Shown here: in pieces, positions 10,971 to 20,241 of the stretch
Numbering within the stretch: position 1 is the first letter of the stretch
Layout: every line of letters starts with the position of its first letter
Source of the DNA: Hydrogenophaga sp.
GTDB lineage: Bacteria > Pseudomonadota > Gammaproteobacteria > Burkholderiales > Burkholderiaceae_C
NCBI GenBank assembly: GCA_016790705.1
Contig: JAEUOT010000038.1
Span: 1 to 56,110 of the forward strand
Reading direction: 5' to 3'
DNA length: 56,110 bases
Program-made: the position numbers and the translations under genes
Notes under the pieces: generated by a model
The model's input: the letters and a program-made list of their open reading frames with translations, nothing else
Database searches by the model: none
What the model was told of the DNA's origin: nothing

Positions 10971-12370
10971 AGCACGCGATCCGGCACATCCATTTCGTGG
11001 GCATCGGCGGCTCGGGCATGAGCGGCATCGCCGAGGTGCTGCTCAACCAGGGCTACGTGATCTCGGGCACCGACCTGGGCGAGAACGCGGCCACGCGACG
11101 GCTGGTCTCGCTGGGGGCGACGGTGCACAAGGGCCACGATGCGAAGTTCATCGAGGGGGCCGATGCCATCGTGACCTCGACCGCCGTCAAAGCCGACAAC
11201 CCGGAAGTGATGGCGGCACAGGCCAAGCTCATCCCGGTCGTGCCGCGCGCCGTGATGCTGGCCGAGCTGATGCGCATGAAGAAGGGCGTCGCCATCGCCG
11301 GCACCCACGGCAAGACGACCACCACCAGCCTGGTGGCCAGCGTGCTGGCCGCCGCCGGGCTGGACCCGACGTTTGTGATCGGTGGCCGGCTCAACAGCGC
11401 CGGCGCCAACGCGCAGCTCGGTTCGGGCGAATACATCGTGGTCGAGGCCGACGAGTCGGACGCGTCGTTCCTGATGCTGTTGCCGGTGCTCTCGGTCGTC
11501 ACCAACATTGACGCCGACCACATGGACACCTACGGCCACGACTTCGGCAAGCTCAAGTCGGCCTTCGTGGACTTCCTGCACAAGATGCCGTTCTACGGCG
11601 CGGCGGTGGTCTGTGTCGATGATCCGGCGATCCGCGACATCCTGCCGCAGATCGCCCGACCGATCACGGGCTACGGATTCTCCGAAGGTGCCCAGCTGCG
11701 CGCGGTCGACGTGCGTGCGGTGGATGGCCAGATGCACTTCACGGTGCAGCGCGACGACGGTCAGCCGCCGCTGCCGGTGGTGCTGAACCTGCCGGGCCTG
11801 CACAACGTGCTCAACGCACTGGCGGCCATCGGCATCGCCGAAGAGCTCGGCGTGCCGGACACGGCGGTGCAGAAGGCGCTGGCCGAGTTCAAGGGCGTGG
11901 GCCGGCGCTTCCAGCGCTATGGCGAGGCGGCGCTGCCCTCGGGCGGCACGGCGACGCTGGTCGACGACTACGGTCACCACCCGGTCGAGATGGCCGCGAC
12001 GCTGGCGGCCGCGCGCGGTGCCTTCCCGGGTCGTCGGTTGGTGCTGGCGTTCCAGCCACACCGCTACAGCCGCACCCGCGACTGCTTCGAGGATTTCGTG
12101 AAGGTGATCGGTCAGGCCGACGCGGTGCTGCTGGCCGAGGTGTACGCCGCCGGCGAGGCGCCGATCGTGGCGGCCGACGGCCGTTCGCTGACCCGCGCGC
12201 TGCGCGTGGCGGGCAAGGTCGAGCCGGTGTTTGTCGACGACATCGCGGCGATGCCGCAGGCGGTGCTGGACAACGCGCGCGACGGCGATGTCGTGCTGTG
12301 CATGGGCGCCGGTTCGATTGGCGCGGTGGCCGGACAGGTGATCGAGCTGGCCGGCAAGGAGAAGGTGTGA
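10967..12370 (+). CDS. murC: UDP-N-acetylmuramate:L-alanine ligase MurC
   Basis: First Mur ligase, joining L-alanine to UDP-MurNAc. The 467 residues show the N-terminal [12 protein letters not shown] nucleotide-binding motif, the P-loop GTHGKT (112-117), EADESDASF and the C-terminal DDYGHHPVE and FQPHRYSRT motifs. It overlaps murG by 4 nt and is followed after 2 nt by ddl. The distant paralogue mpl at 32702-31281 shares the GTHGKT loop but reuses murein tripeptide instead. Confidence 0.98.
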   Translation: MKHAIRHIHFVGIGGSGMSGIAEVLLNQGYVISGTDLGENAATRRLVSLGATVHKGHDAKFIEGADAIVTSTAVKADNPEVMAAQAKLIPVVPRAVMLAELMRMKKGVAIAGTHGKTTTTSLVASVLAAAGLDPTFVIGGRLNSAGANAQLGSGEYIVVEADESDASFLMLLPVLSVVTNIDADHMDTYGHDFGKLKSAFVDFLHKMPFYGAAVVCVDDPAIRDILPQIARPITGYGFSEGAQLRAVDVRAVDGQMHFTVQRDDGQPPLPVVLNLPGLHNVLNALAAIGIAEELGVPDTAVQKALAEFKGVGRRFQRYGEAALPSGGTATLVDDYGHHPVEMAATLAAARGAFPGRRLVLAFQPHRYSRTRDCFEDFVKVIGQADAVLLAEVYAAGEAPIVAADGRSLTRALRVAGKVEPVFVDDIAAMPQAVLDNARDGDVVLCMGAGSIGAVAGQVIELAGKEKV

Positions 12371-12372
12371 AC

Positions 12373-13338
12373 ATGGGGTCTGCAGTGAACGCGATCGATG
12401 TGAAGGCGCTCGGAAAGGTGGCCGTGCTGATGGGCGGACGTTCCGCCGAGCGTGAGGTGTCGCTGATGTCGGGTGGTGGCGTGCTGGCTGCATTGCAGTC
12501 CAAAGGGGTGGACGCCCATGCCTTCGACCCGGCCGAGCGCGACATGGGGGAGCTGCGGCGAGAGGGGTTCTCGCGCGCGTTCATCGCGCTGCACGGTCGC
12601 TACGGCGAAGACGGCACGGTGCAGGGCGCGCTGGAGCTGATGGGCATTCCCTACACGGGGCCGGGCGTGATGGCCTCGTCGGTGGCGATGGACAAGCTCA
12701 TGACCAAGCGCATCTGGCTTGCCGAGGGGCTGCCGACGCCGGCCTGGCGACAGGTGCACAGCGCGGATGAAACCCGGGCGGCGTTCGAGGCCCTGGGGGC
12801 CCCGATGATCGTCAAGCCGGTGCGCGAGGGTTCCACCATAGGCCTGACGAAGGTGACGTCGATCGAGCAGTGCGAGGCGGCCTACGCGCTGGCCTCGGGG
12901 CAGGACCCGATGGTGATGTGCGAACAGTTCATCGCCGGTGACGAGGTGACCTGTCCCGTGCTGGGCGCGGGGGCGCAGGCGCGTGCCCTGCCGCTGATCC
13001 GCATCGTGGCCCCTGGCGGCAACTACGACTACCAGAACAAGTATTTCACCGACGACACGCAGTACCTCGTGCCTTGCGGCCTGCCAGAGGGCGAGGAGGC
13101 GGCGATCCAGGCGATCGTGCTCAAGGCGTTTCTGGTGCTGCACTGCCGTGGCTGGGCGCGGGCCGACGTGATGATCGACGCCAGGAGCCGCAAGCCGTAT
13201 CTGCTGGAAATCAACACCTCGCCCGGCATGACCGGTCACTCCCTGGTGCCGATGTCGGCGCGCGCGACGGGGCTGTCCTACGAGGACCTGTGCCTGAGCG
13301 TGCTCGCCGCAGCCGCCACCGACAGCAAGGGCGATTGA
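12373..13338 (+). CDS. ddlB: D-alanine:D-alanine ligase
   Basis: ATP-grasp enzyme that makes the D-Ala-D-Ala dipeptide used by MurF. I place the start at the ATG at 12373, 2 nt after the murC stop, giving 321 residues. A longer reading from 12298 would overlap murC by 73 nt with a non-family N-terminus. The [17 protein letters not shown] stretch starts at residue 21. [13 protein letters not shown], the Glu-rich metal/ATP region and [15 protein letters not shown] near the end are typical. Within the dcw cluster the copy is normally called ddlB. Confidence 0.96.
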   Translation: MGSAVNAIDVKALGKVAVLMGGRSAEREVSLMSGGGVLAALQSKGVDAHAFDPAERDMGELRREGFSRAFIALHGRYGEDGTVQGALELMGIPYTGPGVMASSVAMDKLMTKRIWLAEGLPTPAWRQVHSADETRAAFEALGAPMIVKPVREGSTIGLTKVTSIEQCEAAYALASGQDPMVMCEQFIAGDEVTCPVLGAGAQARALPLIRIVAPGGNYDYQNKYFTDDTQYLVPCGLPEGEEAAIQAIVLKAFLVLHCRGWARADVMIDARSRKPYLLEINTSPGMTGHSLVPMSARATGLSYEDLCLSVLAAAATDSKGD

Positions 13339-13348
13339 CGGAATCACT

Positions 13349-14140
13349 ATGGACCGCACCGAACTGCCTCTGGACGTCCGACTGATGAACCTGGTCACGC
13401 ATGGCCTGGTGGCGGTCTTCGTCCTGCTGTGCCTGGGAGCGCTGGCCACCTGGGTGGCCCGCAACCCGGCCTGGGCGGTGCGGCGGATCGTGGTGCAGGG
13501 GGACCTGACGCACCAGAACGCGGTCGGGCTGCGCGCCCAGCTCGCGGCACCGCTGCGCAAGGTCCCGACCGGTTTCATGACCATGGATCTCCAGCAGGTG
13601 CGCCAGATGTTCGAGGCCGTGCCCTGGGTGCGCCACGCGAAAGTGCAGCGCGAGTTTCCCAACCGGCTGCGGGTCACGCTGGAGGAGCACAAGGCGGTCG
13701 CCTGGTGGGGCGAGGCGGGTTCGGGGCAACTGGTCAGTGACCGGGGTGAGGTGTTCGAGGCCAGTCCGGACGACAGCGACGACCTGCCGGAGCTGGTCGG
13801 ACCGATCGAGCAGGCGCCGCAGATGTGGGGGCTGTTCCAGACCCTGTCCGCCGAGCTGGGGCGGCTGGACCTCACGCTGGTGAGGCTGGAACTCAATGAA
13901 CGCGGCAGTTGGCGTGCCGTGCTGGACAACGACGCCCACATCGAACTGGGCCGTGGCACGCCGGAGGATCTGCTGGAGCGCACGCGCCGGTTCACGACAA
14001 CGATTTCACAGCTCTCGCAACGCTACCCCGGCGACCTTCAGTCGGTCGACCTGCGTTACCCCAATGGCTACGCCCTGCGGGTGCAGGGTGTGACCACCGT
14101 GAGCGAAGACACCTCCAAGAAACCAACCCAAACCCGCTGA
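13349..14140 (+). CDS. ftsQ: Cell division protein FtsQ
   Basis: Bitopic divisome scaffold that forms the FtsQBL complex. The 263 residues comprise a short cytoplasmic tail, one membrane segment (about 15-36), a POTRA domain starting near WAVRRIVVQGDLTHQN (about 41 onward) and the FtsQ beta domain with REFPNRLRVTLEEHKAVAWW. It lies 10 nt after ddl and 16 nt before ftsA, the standard order. Confidence 0.96.
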   Translation: MDRTELPLDVRLMNLVTHGLVAVFVLLCLGALATWVARNPAWAVRRIVVQGDLTHQNAVGLRAQLAAPLRKVPTGFMTMDLQQVRQMFEAVPWVRHAKVQREFPNRLRVTLEEHKAVAWWGEAGSGQLVSDRGEVFEASPDDSDDLPELVGPIEQAPQMWGLFQTLSAELGRLDLTLVRLELNERGSWRAVLDNDAHIELGRGTPEDLLERTRRFTTTISQLSQRYPGDLQSVDLRYPNGYALRVQGVTTVSEDTSKKPTQTR

Positions 14141-14156
14141 ACACAAGCAGACGATC

Positions 14157-15386
14157 ATGGCCAAGGAATACAAGGATTTGGTGGTAGGACTGGACATCGG
14201 CACCGCCAAGATCATGGTGGTGGTGGCCGAGGTGCAGGCCAGCGGTGAGCTCAAGCTCGCCGGCCTGGGCGTCTCTCCCAGCCACGGGCTCAAGCGTGGC
14301 GTCGTGGTCAACATCGACGCGACGGTGCAGAGCATCCAGCAGGCGCTCAAGGAGGCCGAGTTGATGGCCGACTGCCGCATTGCCCGCGTCTACACCGGCA
14401 TCACCGGCAGCCACATCCGCGGCATCAACAGCAGCGGCATGGTGGCGATCAAGGACCGCGAGGTCACGCCGGCCGATGTGGCGCGCGTGATCGAGACCGC
14501 CAAGGCGATCAACATCTCGACCGACCAGCGCCTGCTGCTGGTCGAGCCCCAGGAGTTCGTGATCGACGGGCAGGAGGTCAAGGAGCCTATCGGCATGAGC
14601 GGCATCCGGCTCGAAGCCAAGGTGCACATCGTGACCGGCGCCCAGAGCGCGGCCGAGAACATCATCAAGTGCGTGCGCCGCTGCGGGCTGGAGGTCGACC
14701 AGTTGATGCTCAACCCGCTGGCGTCCAGCCTGGCGGTGCTGACCGAGGATGAGAAGGACCTGGGCGTGGCGCTGGTGGACATCGGCGCCGGGACGACGGA
14801 CGTGGCGATCTTTGCCGGTGGCGCGATCCGCCACACCGCCGTGATCCCGATTGCCGGCGACCTGATCACCAGCGACATCGCGATGGCCCTGCGCACGCCG
14901 ACCAAGGACGCCGAAGACATCAAGGTCGAGAGCGGTTGCGCCAAGCAGTTGCTGGCCGATCCGGAGACGCAGGTCGAGGTGCCCGGGCTGGGTGACCGCG
15001 GCCCCCGGATGCTCAGCCGGCAGGCACTGGCCGGCGTGATCGAGCCGCGGGTGGAAGAGATCTTCGCGCTGGTGCAGCAGGTGATCCGCGACTCCGGCTT
15101 CGAGGAGGTGCTGTCCTCCGGGATCGTGCTCACCGGCGGCAGCGCGGTGATGCAGGGCATGGTCGAGCTGGGTGAAGACATTTTTCTCAAACCGGTGCGC
15201 CGTGGCGTGCCGCACTACACCAGCGCCCTGTCCGACATGGTGGCCCAGCCGCGGGCCACGACGGTCATGGGCCTGCTCGAAGAGGCCCGGCTGGCAAGGG
15301 TGCGAGGACATAAGGTGGCCCAGAAGGCTGGCTCGATGCAGAGCGCGCTGGACCGTGTGAAGAACTGGTTTGTGGGGACCTTCTGA
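14157..15386 (+). CDS. ftsA: Cell division protein FtsA
   Basis: Actin-fold ATPase that tethers FtsZ filaments to the membrane and recruits later divisome proteins. The 409 residues begin with the phosphate-1 loop GLDIGTAKI and later carry ALVDIGAGTTDVAIF and the adenosine motif GIVLTGGSAVMQG. The C-terminus, VKNWFVGTF, is the amphipathic membrane-targeting helix. It follows ftsQ by 16 nt and is separated from ftsZ by a 162-nt gap that may hold an extra promoter. Confidence 0.98.
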   Translation: MAKEYKDLVVGLDIGTAKIMVVVAEVQASGELKLAGLGVSPSHGLKRGVVVNIDATVQSIQQALKEAELMADCRIARVYTGITGSHIRGINSSGMVAIKDREVTPADVARVIETAKAINISTDQRLLLVEPQEFVIDGQEVKEPIGMSGIRLEAKVHIVTGAQSAAENIIKCVRRCGLEVDQLMLNPLASSLAVLTEDEKDLGVALVDIGAGTTDVAIFAGGAIRHTAVIPIAGDLITSDIAMALRTPTKDAEDIKVESGCAKQLLADPETQVEVPGLGDRGPRMLSRQALAGVIEPRVEEIFALVQQVIRDSGFEEVLSSGIVLTGGSAVMQGMVELGEDIFLKPVRRGVPHYTSALSDMVAQPRATTVMGLLEEARLARVRGHKVAQKAGSMQSALDRVKNWFVGTF

Positions 15387-15493
15387 TGGACACGACGATC
15401 TTCGCCAGTCACAGCCGTCTCGACCGTTGCAGGGAGTGCACCGGACCCCCTGGCTGAGGGTTCTCATCGACCGAATACCACCTTACCCAACCA

Positions 15494-15499
15494 TACAAT
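15494..15499 (+). promoter_or_regulatory. Candidate -10 element upstream of ftsZ
   Basis: The 162-nt ftsA-ftsZ gap (15387-15548) holds no gene. It contains TACAAT at 15494-15499, 49 nt before the ftsZ ATG. No convincing -35 hexamer lies 16-18 nt upstream. Extra ftsZ promoters in this gap are common in proteobacteria, but here the evidence is one hexamer. A good ribosome-binding site, AGGAGA, lies just before the ftsZ start. Confidence 0.35.
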
Positions 15500-15548
15500 C
15501 GAAACCAGGCCCGGACCTCCGAGGACAAGGGCAACACAGGAGAGTCAC

Positions 15549-16766
15549 ATGAGCATCGAAATGATCGAAGTGGAAGAGTTCAACATGGGCACCCAGATCA
15601 AGGTCATCGGCGTCGGCGGCGGCGGTGGCAATGCGGTCGACCACATGATTGACCGCCGCGTCCAGGGCGTGGAATTCATCTGCGCCAACACCGATGCACA
15701 GGCACTGACCCGCAGCCTGGCGGGTCGCACCATCCAGCTCGGGGGCACCGGCCTGGGTGCCGGCAGCAAGCCTGAAAAGGGCCGCGAGGCGGCCGAGGCA
15801 GCGGTCGACGAGATCCGCACCGCCATCGATGGCGCCCACATGCTGTTCATCACCGCCGGCATGGGCGGCGGCACCGGCACCGGCGCTGCGCCGGTGATCG
15901 CCCGCGTGGCCAAGGAAATGGGCATCCTGACCGTGGGCGTGGTCACCAAACCCTTCGCCTGGGAAGGTGGCCGCCGCATGCAGAACGCCGACAGCGGCCT
16001 GGCCGAGCTCGAAGCCAACGTCGATTCGCTGATCGTGGTGCTCAACGACAAGCTGCTGGAGGTGCTGGGCGACGACGTGACCCAGGACGAGGCCTTCGCC
16101 CACGCCAACGACGTGCTCAAGAACGCCGTCGGCGGCATTGCCGAGATCATCAACGAGTACGGCAACGTGAACGTCGACTTCGAAGACGTGCGCACCGTGA
16201 TGGGCGAGCCCGGCAAGGCCATGATGGGCACGGCCACCGCCGCCGGCCCGGACCGCGCCCGCATCGCTGCCGAACAGGCGGTCGCCTGCCCGTTGCTGGA
16301 GGGTGTCGACCTGTCCGGCGCCAAGGGCGTGCTTGTGCTGGTCACCGCCTCGAAGGGCAGCCTCAAGCTCAAGGAGTCCAAGGAAGCGATGAATGCCATC
16401 AAGGCCTACGCCGCACCGGACGCCCACGTGATCTACGGCGCTGCCTACGACGACAGCCTGGGCGAGGAAATGCGCGTGACCGTGGTCGCCACCGGCCTGA
16501 GCCGCACGGGCGCAGCCCGCCGCACGGCGCCCCCGCTGCAGGTGCTGCGCACCGGCACCGACAACCAGCCGTTCAACGTGCCGACCGTCAATGCCGCTGT
16601 GGCCGGTCCGGGCGCGGGTTCCGCCCAGCCTAACTATGAGTCGATGGCCGTGCCCAGCGTCTGGCGCACCAACCGCACCCAGGCAGCGGCCAAGGTTGAT
16701 GCGCTGGCCTCGGGCGGCATGGACGACTTCGAAATCCCGGCCTTCCTGCGCAAGCAGGCCGACTGA
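15549..16766 (+). CDS. ftsZ: Cell division protein FtsZ
   Basis: Tubulin-like GTPase that forms the Z ring. The 405 residues contain IKVIGVGGGGGNAVDHM at the N-terminus, the tubulin signature GGGTGTG (106-112) and NVDFEDVRTVM in the T7 loop region. A variable linker spans about 320-390. The conserved C-terminal peptide DDFEIPAFLRKQ, which binds FtsA and ZipA, ends the protein. It is followed by a dispersed repeat (16769-16846). Confidence 0.99.
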   Translation: MSIEMIEVEEFNMGTQIKVIGVGGGGGNAVDHMIDRRVQGVEFICANTDAQALTRSLAGRTIQLGGTGLGAGSKPEKGREAAEAAVDEIRTAIDGAHMLFITAGMGGGTGTGAAPVIARVAKEMGILTVGVVTKPFAWEGGRRMQNADSGLAELEANVDSLIVVLNDKLLEVLGDDVTQDEAFAHANDVLKNAVGGIAEIINEYGNVNVDFEDVRTVMGEPGKAMMGTATAAGPDRARIAAEQAVACPLLEGVDLSGAKGVLVLVTASKGSLKLKESKEAMNAIKAYAAPDAHVIYGAAYDDSLGEEMRVTVVATGLSRTGAARRTAPPLQVLRTGTDNQPFNVPTVNAAVAGPGAGSAQPNYESMAVPSVWRTNRTQAAAKVDALASGGMDDFEIPAFLRKQAD

Positions 16767-16768
16767 GG

Positions 16769-16846
16769 CTCCCCCCGCGCCGCCTGCGGCGTCACCCCCC
16801 CCAGGGGGCAACACCTGTGGCCCGGCGAAGCCGGTTCCGCGGTGTT
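16769..16846 (+). repeat. Dispersed palindromic repeat, copy A
   Basis: An ~80-bp GC-rich intergenic element starting 3 nt after the ftsZ stop. It reads, in blocks, a C-run, GCGCCGCCTGCGGCG, a C-run/G-run pair, then CACCTGTGGCCCGGCGAAGC and CGGTTCCGCGGTGTT. Similar copies lie at 28254-28334 (opposite orientation) and 55280-55360 (same orientation). Several short hairpins can form. It resembles REP-like elements seen in Burkholderiales genomes. Whether it terminates ftsZ transcription cannot be told from sequence. Confidence 0.8.
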
Positions 16847-16926
16847 CTCGATGGGACACGGTTGGCGCTGTGGGCGGGCAATCGCCGGGATAGCTTTTCT
16901 GCTGAATGAGAGAACGTCTGCCCACC

Positions 16927-16932
16927 TAAAAT
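16927..16932 (+). promoter_or_regulatory. -10-like hexamer directly before lpxC
   Basis: TAAAAT ends 6 nt before the lpxC ATG. A sigma70 start site normally lies about 7 nt after the -10, so transcription from it would begin at or next to the A of the ATG and give a leaderless mRNA. No clear -35 is visible at 17 nt. No Shine-Dalgarno sequence precedes the ATG, which fits a leaderless message. The arrangement closely matches mpl (CCACC, then TAGAAT, 6 nt, ATG). Confidence 0.5.
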
Positions 16933-16938
16933 CGCCGG

Positions 16939-17862
16939 ATGCTTGCCCAAAGAACGCTCAAATCCCTGACCAAGGCGGTCGGCGTTGGCCTGCACGGCGG
17001 TCAACGGGTGGAGCTGACCTTGCGGCCGGCCGCGCCGGACACCGGCATCGTGTTCCGCCGCGTCGACTTGCCCGAACCGGTGGACATTCCGGTCACGGCC
17101 GAGTCGGTGACCGACACCCGGCTGGCCTCGACGATCTCCAATGGTGGCGTCAAGGTCAACACCATCGAGCATGTGATGAGCGCCTGCTCGGGACTCGGGC
17201 TGGACAACCTCTACATCGACATCACGGCCGAAGAGGTGCCCATCCTGGACGGCTCGTCGGCCTCCTTCGTCTATCTGTTGCAAAGCGCCGGCATCGCGCT
17301 TCAGAACAAGCCCAAGCGCTTCATCCGGGTCACGAAACCGGTCGAGGTCCGGGAAGGCGAAGGCCGCAACCTCAAGTGGGCGCGGCTGGACCCGTTCCAT
17401 GGCTACAAGCTCGCGTTCGAGATCGAGTTCGATCACCCGGCGGTCAATGCCACCGGTCAGCGCGTGGAGTTCGACATGGGCAGTGGCCGTTACGCGCGCG
17501 AGATTGCGCGCGCCCGCACCTTCGGTTTCACCCGCGATGTCGAAATGATGCGCTCCCGCGGCCTGGGGCTGGGTGGCGGTCTGGACAACGCGATCGTGAT
17601 GGACGATGTCAAGGTGCTCAACGCCGACGGACTGCGTTACTCGGACGAGTTCGTCAAGCACAAGATCCTCGACGCCATCGGCGATCTGTACATCGTGGGC
17701 AAGCCCCTGCTGGCGGCCTATAGCGCCTTTCGCAGCGGTCACGCGCTGAACAACCAGTTGCTGCGCGCCCTGCTGGCTCAGCCCGATGCCTACGAGATCG
17801 TGAGCTTCGACAGCGACCGGGAGGCGCCGCTGGGTTTTGCCCAGCTTGCGCCGGCCTGGTGA
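16939..17862 (+). CDS. lpxC: UDP-3-O-acyl-N-acetylglucosamine deacetylase LpxC
   Basis: Zinc enzyme for the first committed step of lipid A synthesis. The 307 residues begin [21 protein letters not shown]. The zinc ligands of the family are present: H78 in IEHVMSA, and H241 and D245 in HKILDAIGD. The C-terminal [12 protein letters not shown] motif contains the general acid/base histidine. The gene lies 172 nt after ftsZ, and its own promoter signal sits immediately at the start codon. Confidence 0.98.
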   Translation: MLAQRTLKSLTKAVGVGLHGGQRVELTLRPAAPDTGIVFRRVDLPEPVDIPVTAESVTDTRLASTISNGGVKVNTIEHVMSACSGLGLDNLYIDITAEEVPILDGSSASFVYLLQSAGIALQNKPKRFIRVTKPVEVREGEGRNLKWARLDPFHGYKLAFEIEFDHPAVNATGQRVEFDMGSGRYAREIARARTFGFTRDVEMMRSRGLGLGGGLDNAIVMDDVKVLNADGLRYSDEFVKHKILDAIGDLYIVGKPLLAAYSAFRSGHALNNQLLRALLAQPDAYEIVSFDSDREAPLGFAQLAPAW

Positions 17863-17880
17863 TGCCTGCGGACCGGGACG

Positions 17881-18057
17881 ATGCTGCTGCTGCGCTTTGC
17901 CCTCGTCCTGCTGCTGATCGTTTCGGGCGTGTGTTTCGGCGTCTATGCCGCCACCCGGGACGAGCGCTACCTGCGCTGGGGCTGGGTGATCCTCAAGTGG
18001 TCGCTGGCCGCCGCCCTGATCTTCTTCGGCATCCTGGTGCTTGAGCGGCTGCTGTAG
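17881..18057 (+). CDS. Small membrane protein of unknown function
   Basis: A 58-residue frame, MLLLRFALVLLLIVSGVCF to LVLERLL, 18 nt after lpxC. It has two hydrophobic segments, about 3-22 and 36-54, joined by a short polar stretch with TRDERYLRW. This reads as a two-helix inner-membrane protein. Only a weak GGGA precedes the ATG. It ends 15 nt before the convergent ruvC stop. I do not recognise a family. Codon use looks like a real gene, and the gap would otherwise be empty. Confidence 0.6.
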   Translation: MLLLRFALVLLLIVSGVCFGVYAATRDERYLRWGWVILKWSLAAALIFFGILVLERLL

Positions 18058-18072
18058 CCGCGCGGTCCCGGG

Positions 18073-18621
18073 TCAGTAATTGCGGCCGTCCTTGTACGCC
18101 GCGTGGGTGCGGGCCCGTGTCGGCGCCACCTTGTGGATCGCAGCCACACTGCGCGCCACCTGGGCGTGCGTGATGCACAGGCCCAGCGCATCCGCCGCGT
18201 CCTTGCCAGGCAGCCCGGGCAGTTGCAACAGCCGCTTGACCATCTCCTGCATCTGCGCCTTGTCGGCCCGTCCGTAGCCCACGACCGCCTTCTTCAGTTG
18301 CAGCGCGGTGTATTCGGCGACCGACAGCTTGTTGGCGACCAGGGCGGTCAGGCAGCAGCCGCGCGCCTGACCGAGCAGCAGCGTGGCTTGGGGATTGACG
18401 TTGACGAAGACGATTTCGCAGGCGGCGACTTCCGGCTGGTAGCGCTGCACCACCTCGCCAATGCCGTCGAACAGGATCTTCAGCCGCTCGGGCAGGAGCG
18501 CGCCGTTGTCCGGGCGGGTCTGGATCGTGCCGCTGGCCACGTAGTGCAGCGCAGGGCCCTCGGCATCGACGACGCCGAAGCCGGTGCACTGCAGGCCAGG
18601 ATCGATGCCGAGGATGCGCAT
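18073..18621 (-). CDS. ruvC: Holliday junction resolvase RuvC
   Basis: Endonuclease that resolves Holliday junctions with RuvAB. The 182 residues start [18 protein letters not shown], with the first catalytic aspartate at D7. [20 protein letters not shown] and the C-terminal [15 protein letters not shown] motif complete the acidic site. It is the last gene of a seven-gene minus-strand run and starts 10 nt after the CdsA-like gene. ruvA and ruvB are not adjacent. Confidence 0.97.
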   Translation of the reverse strand: MRILGIDPGLQCTGFGVVDAEGPALHYVASGTIQTRPDNGALLPERLKILFDGIGEVVQRYQPEVAACEIVFVNVNPQATLLLGQARGCCLTALVANKLSVAEYTALQLKKAVVGYGRADKAQMQEMVKRLLQLPGLPGKDAADALGLCITHAQVARSVAAIHKVAPTRARTHAAYKDGRNY

Positions 18622-18631
18622 GTCGGAAGTG

Positions 18632-19621
18632 TCAGAGGTTCAGGGTCCAGCGGACCGAATGGAAGAACACGGGGGCGGCGAAGCACAGCGCGTCGACCCG
18701 GTCGAGCAGTCCGCTGGCACCGGTGACGGAGCGGCCGGCCGCGCCCCAGTGTGTCACACCGCGGTCCCGTTTGATGGCTTTCATGACGAGATGGCCAAAC
18801 GAACCCGCGAGACAGGCAATCAGCGCCATGGCCAGGGCGCGTGCAGGCTTGAACGGGGTCAGCCCCGCGAGCAAGCCGCCAAGCAGGCCGCCGGCCAGCA
18901 GTCCCACCAGCAGGCTGCGCCACTGGAAGCTGGCACTGATCGCCGGCGCGACCGGGCGCTCGACGCGGCGCGAGATCAGGTGCTGCACCAGCATGCAGGT
19001 CTGCACGACCAGGACCAGAAACAGCACCAGAAAGGCGGTGCTGCCCTCGAAGCGCGGGAACTTCAGCAGCAGCAGCGCGGGGACGTGACTCATGCCGTAG
19101 ACGCAGACCATGATGCCCCACTGGAGTTTGGCGTTGCGCTCCAGGAAGCGGTGGGGGTCGTTGCCCAGTGCGCTGACCACCGGGATGGCAAGGAAGACGT
19201 AGACCGGGATGAAGACGGTGAACAGGTTGAACTCGCGCTGCCAGACCAGCGCGTACTGCAGGGGCAGCACGACGAAGAAGGCCAGCACCAGGCTGCGGTG
19301 ATCCCCCCGGCGTGTCGGGGAGAGGCTGATGAACTCGCGCAAGGTGAAAAACGAGACGAAACCGAACAGCACCAGACCGAAGCCCTCGCCGGCGGCCCAG
19401 GCCACCCAGAACAGCATCGTCATGATCCAGGCGTTGCGCAGCAGGCGCTGGTGATCGGGCGTGTGTCCGGCAGACGCCTCGGCATCGCCGCGTCGGCGTT
19501 CGCGCAGCGAGAGCAGCACCGACACCCCGCTGGCCAGCAGCAGCAGGCCAAACAGCAGCACGAACATCAGGCTGACCTGCTGGTTCGGCGTGAGGCTGCG
19601 CAGGAACGAGTTGATGCCCAT
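18632..19621 (-). CDS. CdsA-family phosphatidate cytidylyltransferase-like membrane protein
   Basis: The 329 residues are mostly hydrophobic with about eight membrane segments. The C-terminal region [17 protein letters not shown], then [17 protein letters not shown], corresponds to the CDP-diacylglycerol synthase signature (KR....KD...., then DR.D). The usual KD is RD and the Gly-rich part is altered. It lies 2 nt from a PlsC-like acyltransferase, a pairing that suggests a phospholipid-precursor branch. The genome presumably has a second, canonical cdsA elsewhere (inference). Confidence 0.82.
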   Translation of the reverse strand: MGINSFLRSLTPNQQVSLMFVLLFGLLLLASGVSVLLSLRERRRGDAEASAGHTPDHQRLLRNAWIMTMLFWVAWAAGEGFGLVLFGFVSFFTLREFISLSPTRRGDHRSLVLAFFVVLPLQYALVWQREFNLFTVFIPVYVFLAIPVVSALGNDPHRFLERNAKLQWGIMVCVYGMSHVPALLLLKFPRFEGSTAFLVLFLVLVVQTCMLVQHLISRRVERPVAPAISASFQWRSLLVGLLAGGLLGGLLAGLTPFKPARALAMALIACLAGSFGHLVMKAIKRDRGVTHWGAAGRSVTGASGLLDRVDALCFAAPVFFHSVRWTLNL

Positions 19622-19623
19622 GG

Positions 19624-20241
19624 TCAGACCTCGCGCAGCGCAAGCACCGCGTCACGGGCACGCGTCAGGAACCCGGCGCGCTCCTCGCCGGGCTCCAGCC
19701 GCACCGGTTCGCCGAAGGTGACCGAGCAGAGCACCGGCACCGGTATCACCTCGCCCTTGGGCATCACGCGCTGCACGTTGTTGATCCACGCGGGGACCAG
19801 CACCACGTCGGGAAAGCGGCTCGCCAGGTTGTACAGGCCAGACTTGAAGGGCTGGGGTTCGTCGCCGTGCCCGCGGGTCCCTTCGGGAAAGATGATCAGC
19901 GAGTCGCCCGCCGCGAGCGCGTCGATCAGCGGCTGCAGCGGGTCCTCGTCGCCCTTGCGTTCGCGCTCGACGTAGACGGCGTTGAACACTGCGGTGGTGA
20001 TCCAGCGCTTGAGGTTGGAGGCCGTCCAATAGTCCCGGGCGGCGATCGGCCGGGTGATGCTGCGCAGCTCCGTCGGCAGCGCGGCCCAGATCAGGACGAG
20101 GTCGGCGTGGCTCTGGTGATTGGCGAAGTAGATGCGCTGCTCGGCCTTGGGCGGGCAGCCGTACCAGCGGGCCTGGGCGCCGGTGAGCGCGCGCACCAGG
20201 CCCAGCAGGAACATGCCCATGGCCCTGGCGCGCCAGTTCAT
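19624..20241 (-). CDS. 1-acyl-sn-glycerol-3-phosphate acyltransferase-like protein (PlsC family)
   Basis: A 205-residue membrane-associated acyltransferase. The catalytic NHxxxxD motif is at 41-47 (NHQSHAD) and the glycerol-phosphate-binding motif FPEGTRG at 118-124. A hydrophobic N-terminal segment (about 7-20) probably anchors it. It overlaps mtgA by 4 nt and sits 2 nt from the CdsA-like gene. The likely role is to make phosphatidic acid or a related acylated lipid. Being shorter than E. coli PlsC, it may be an auxiliary paralogue. Confidence 0.85.
   Translation of the reverse strand: MNWRARAMGMFLLGLVRALTGAQARWYGCPPKAEQRIYFANHQSHADLVLIWAALPTELRSITRPIAARDYWTASNLKRWITTAVFNAVYVERERKGDEDPLQPLIDALAAGDSLIIFPEGTRGHGDEPQPFKSGLYNLASRFPDVVLVPAWINNVQRVMPKGEVIPVPVLCSVTFGEPVRLEPGEERAGFLTRARDAVLALREV

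Noticed and set aside
12298-12372. Upstream start for ddl adding 25 residues
   Set aside because: The extension overlaps murC and does not look like Ddl. The ATG at 12373, 2 nt after murC, fits the family N-terminus.
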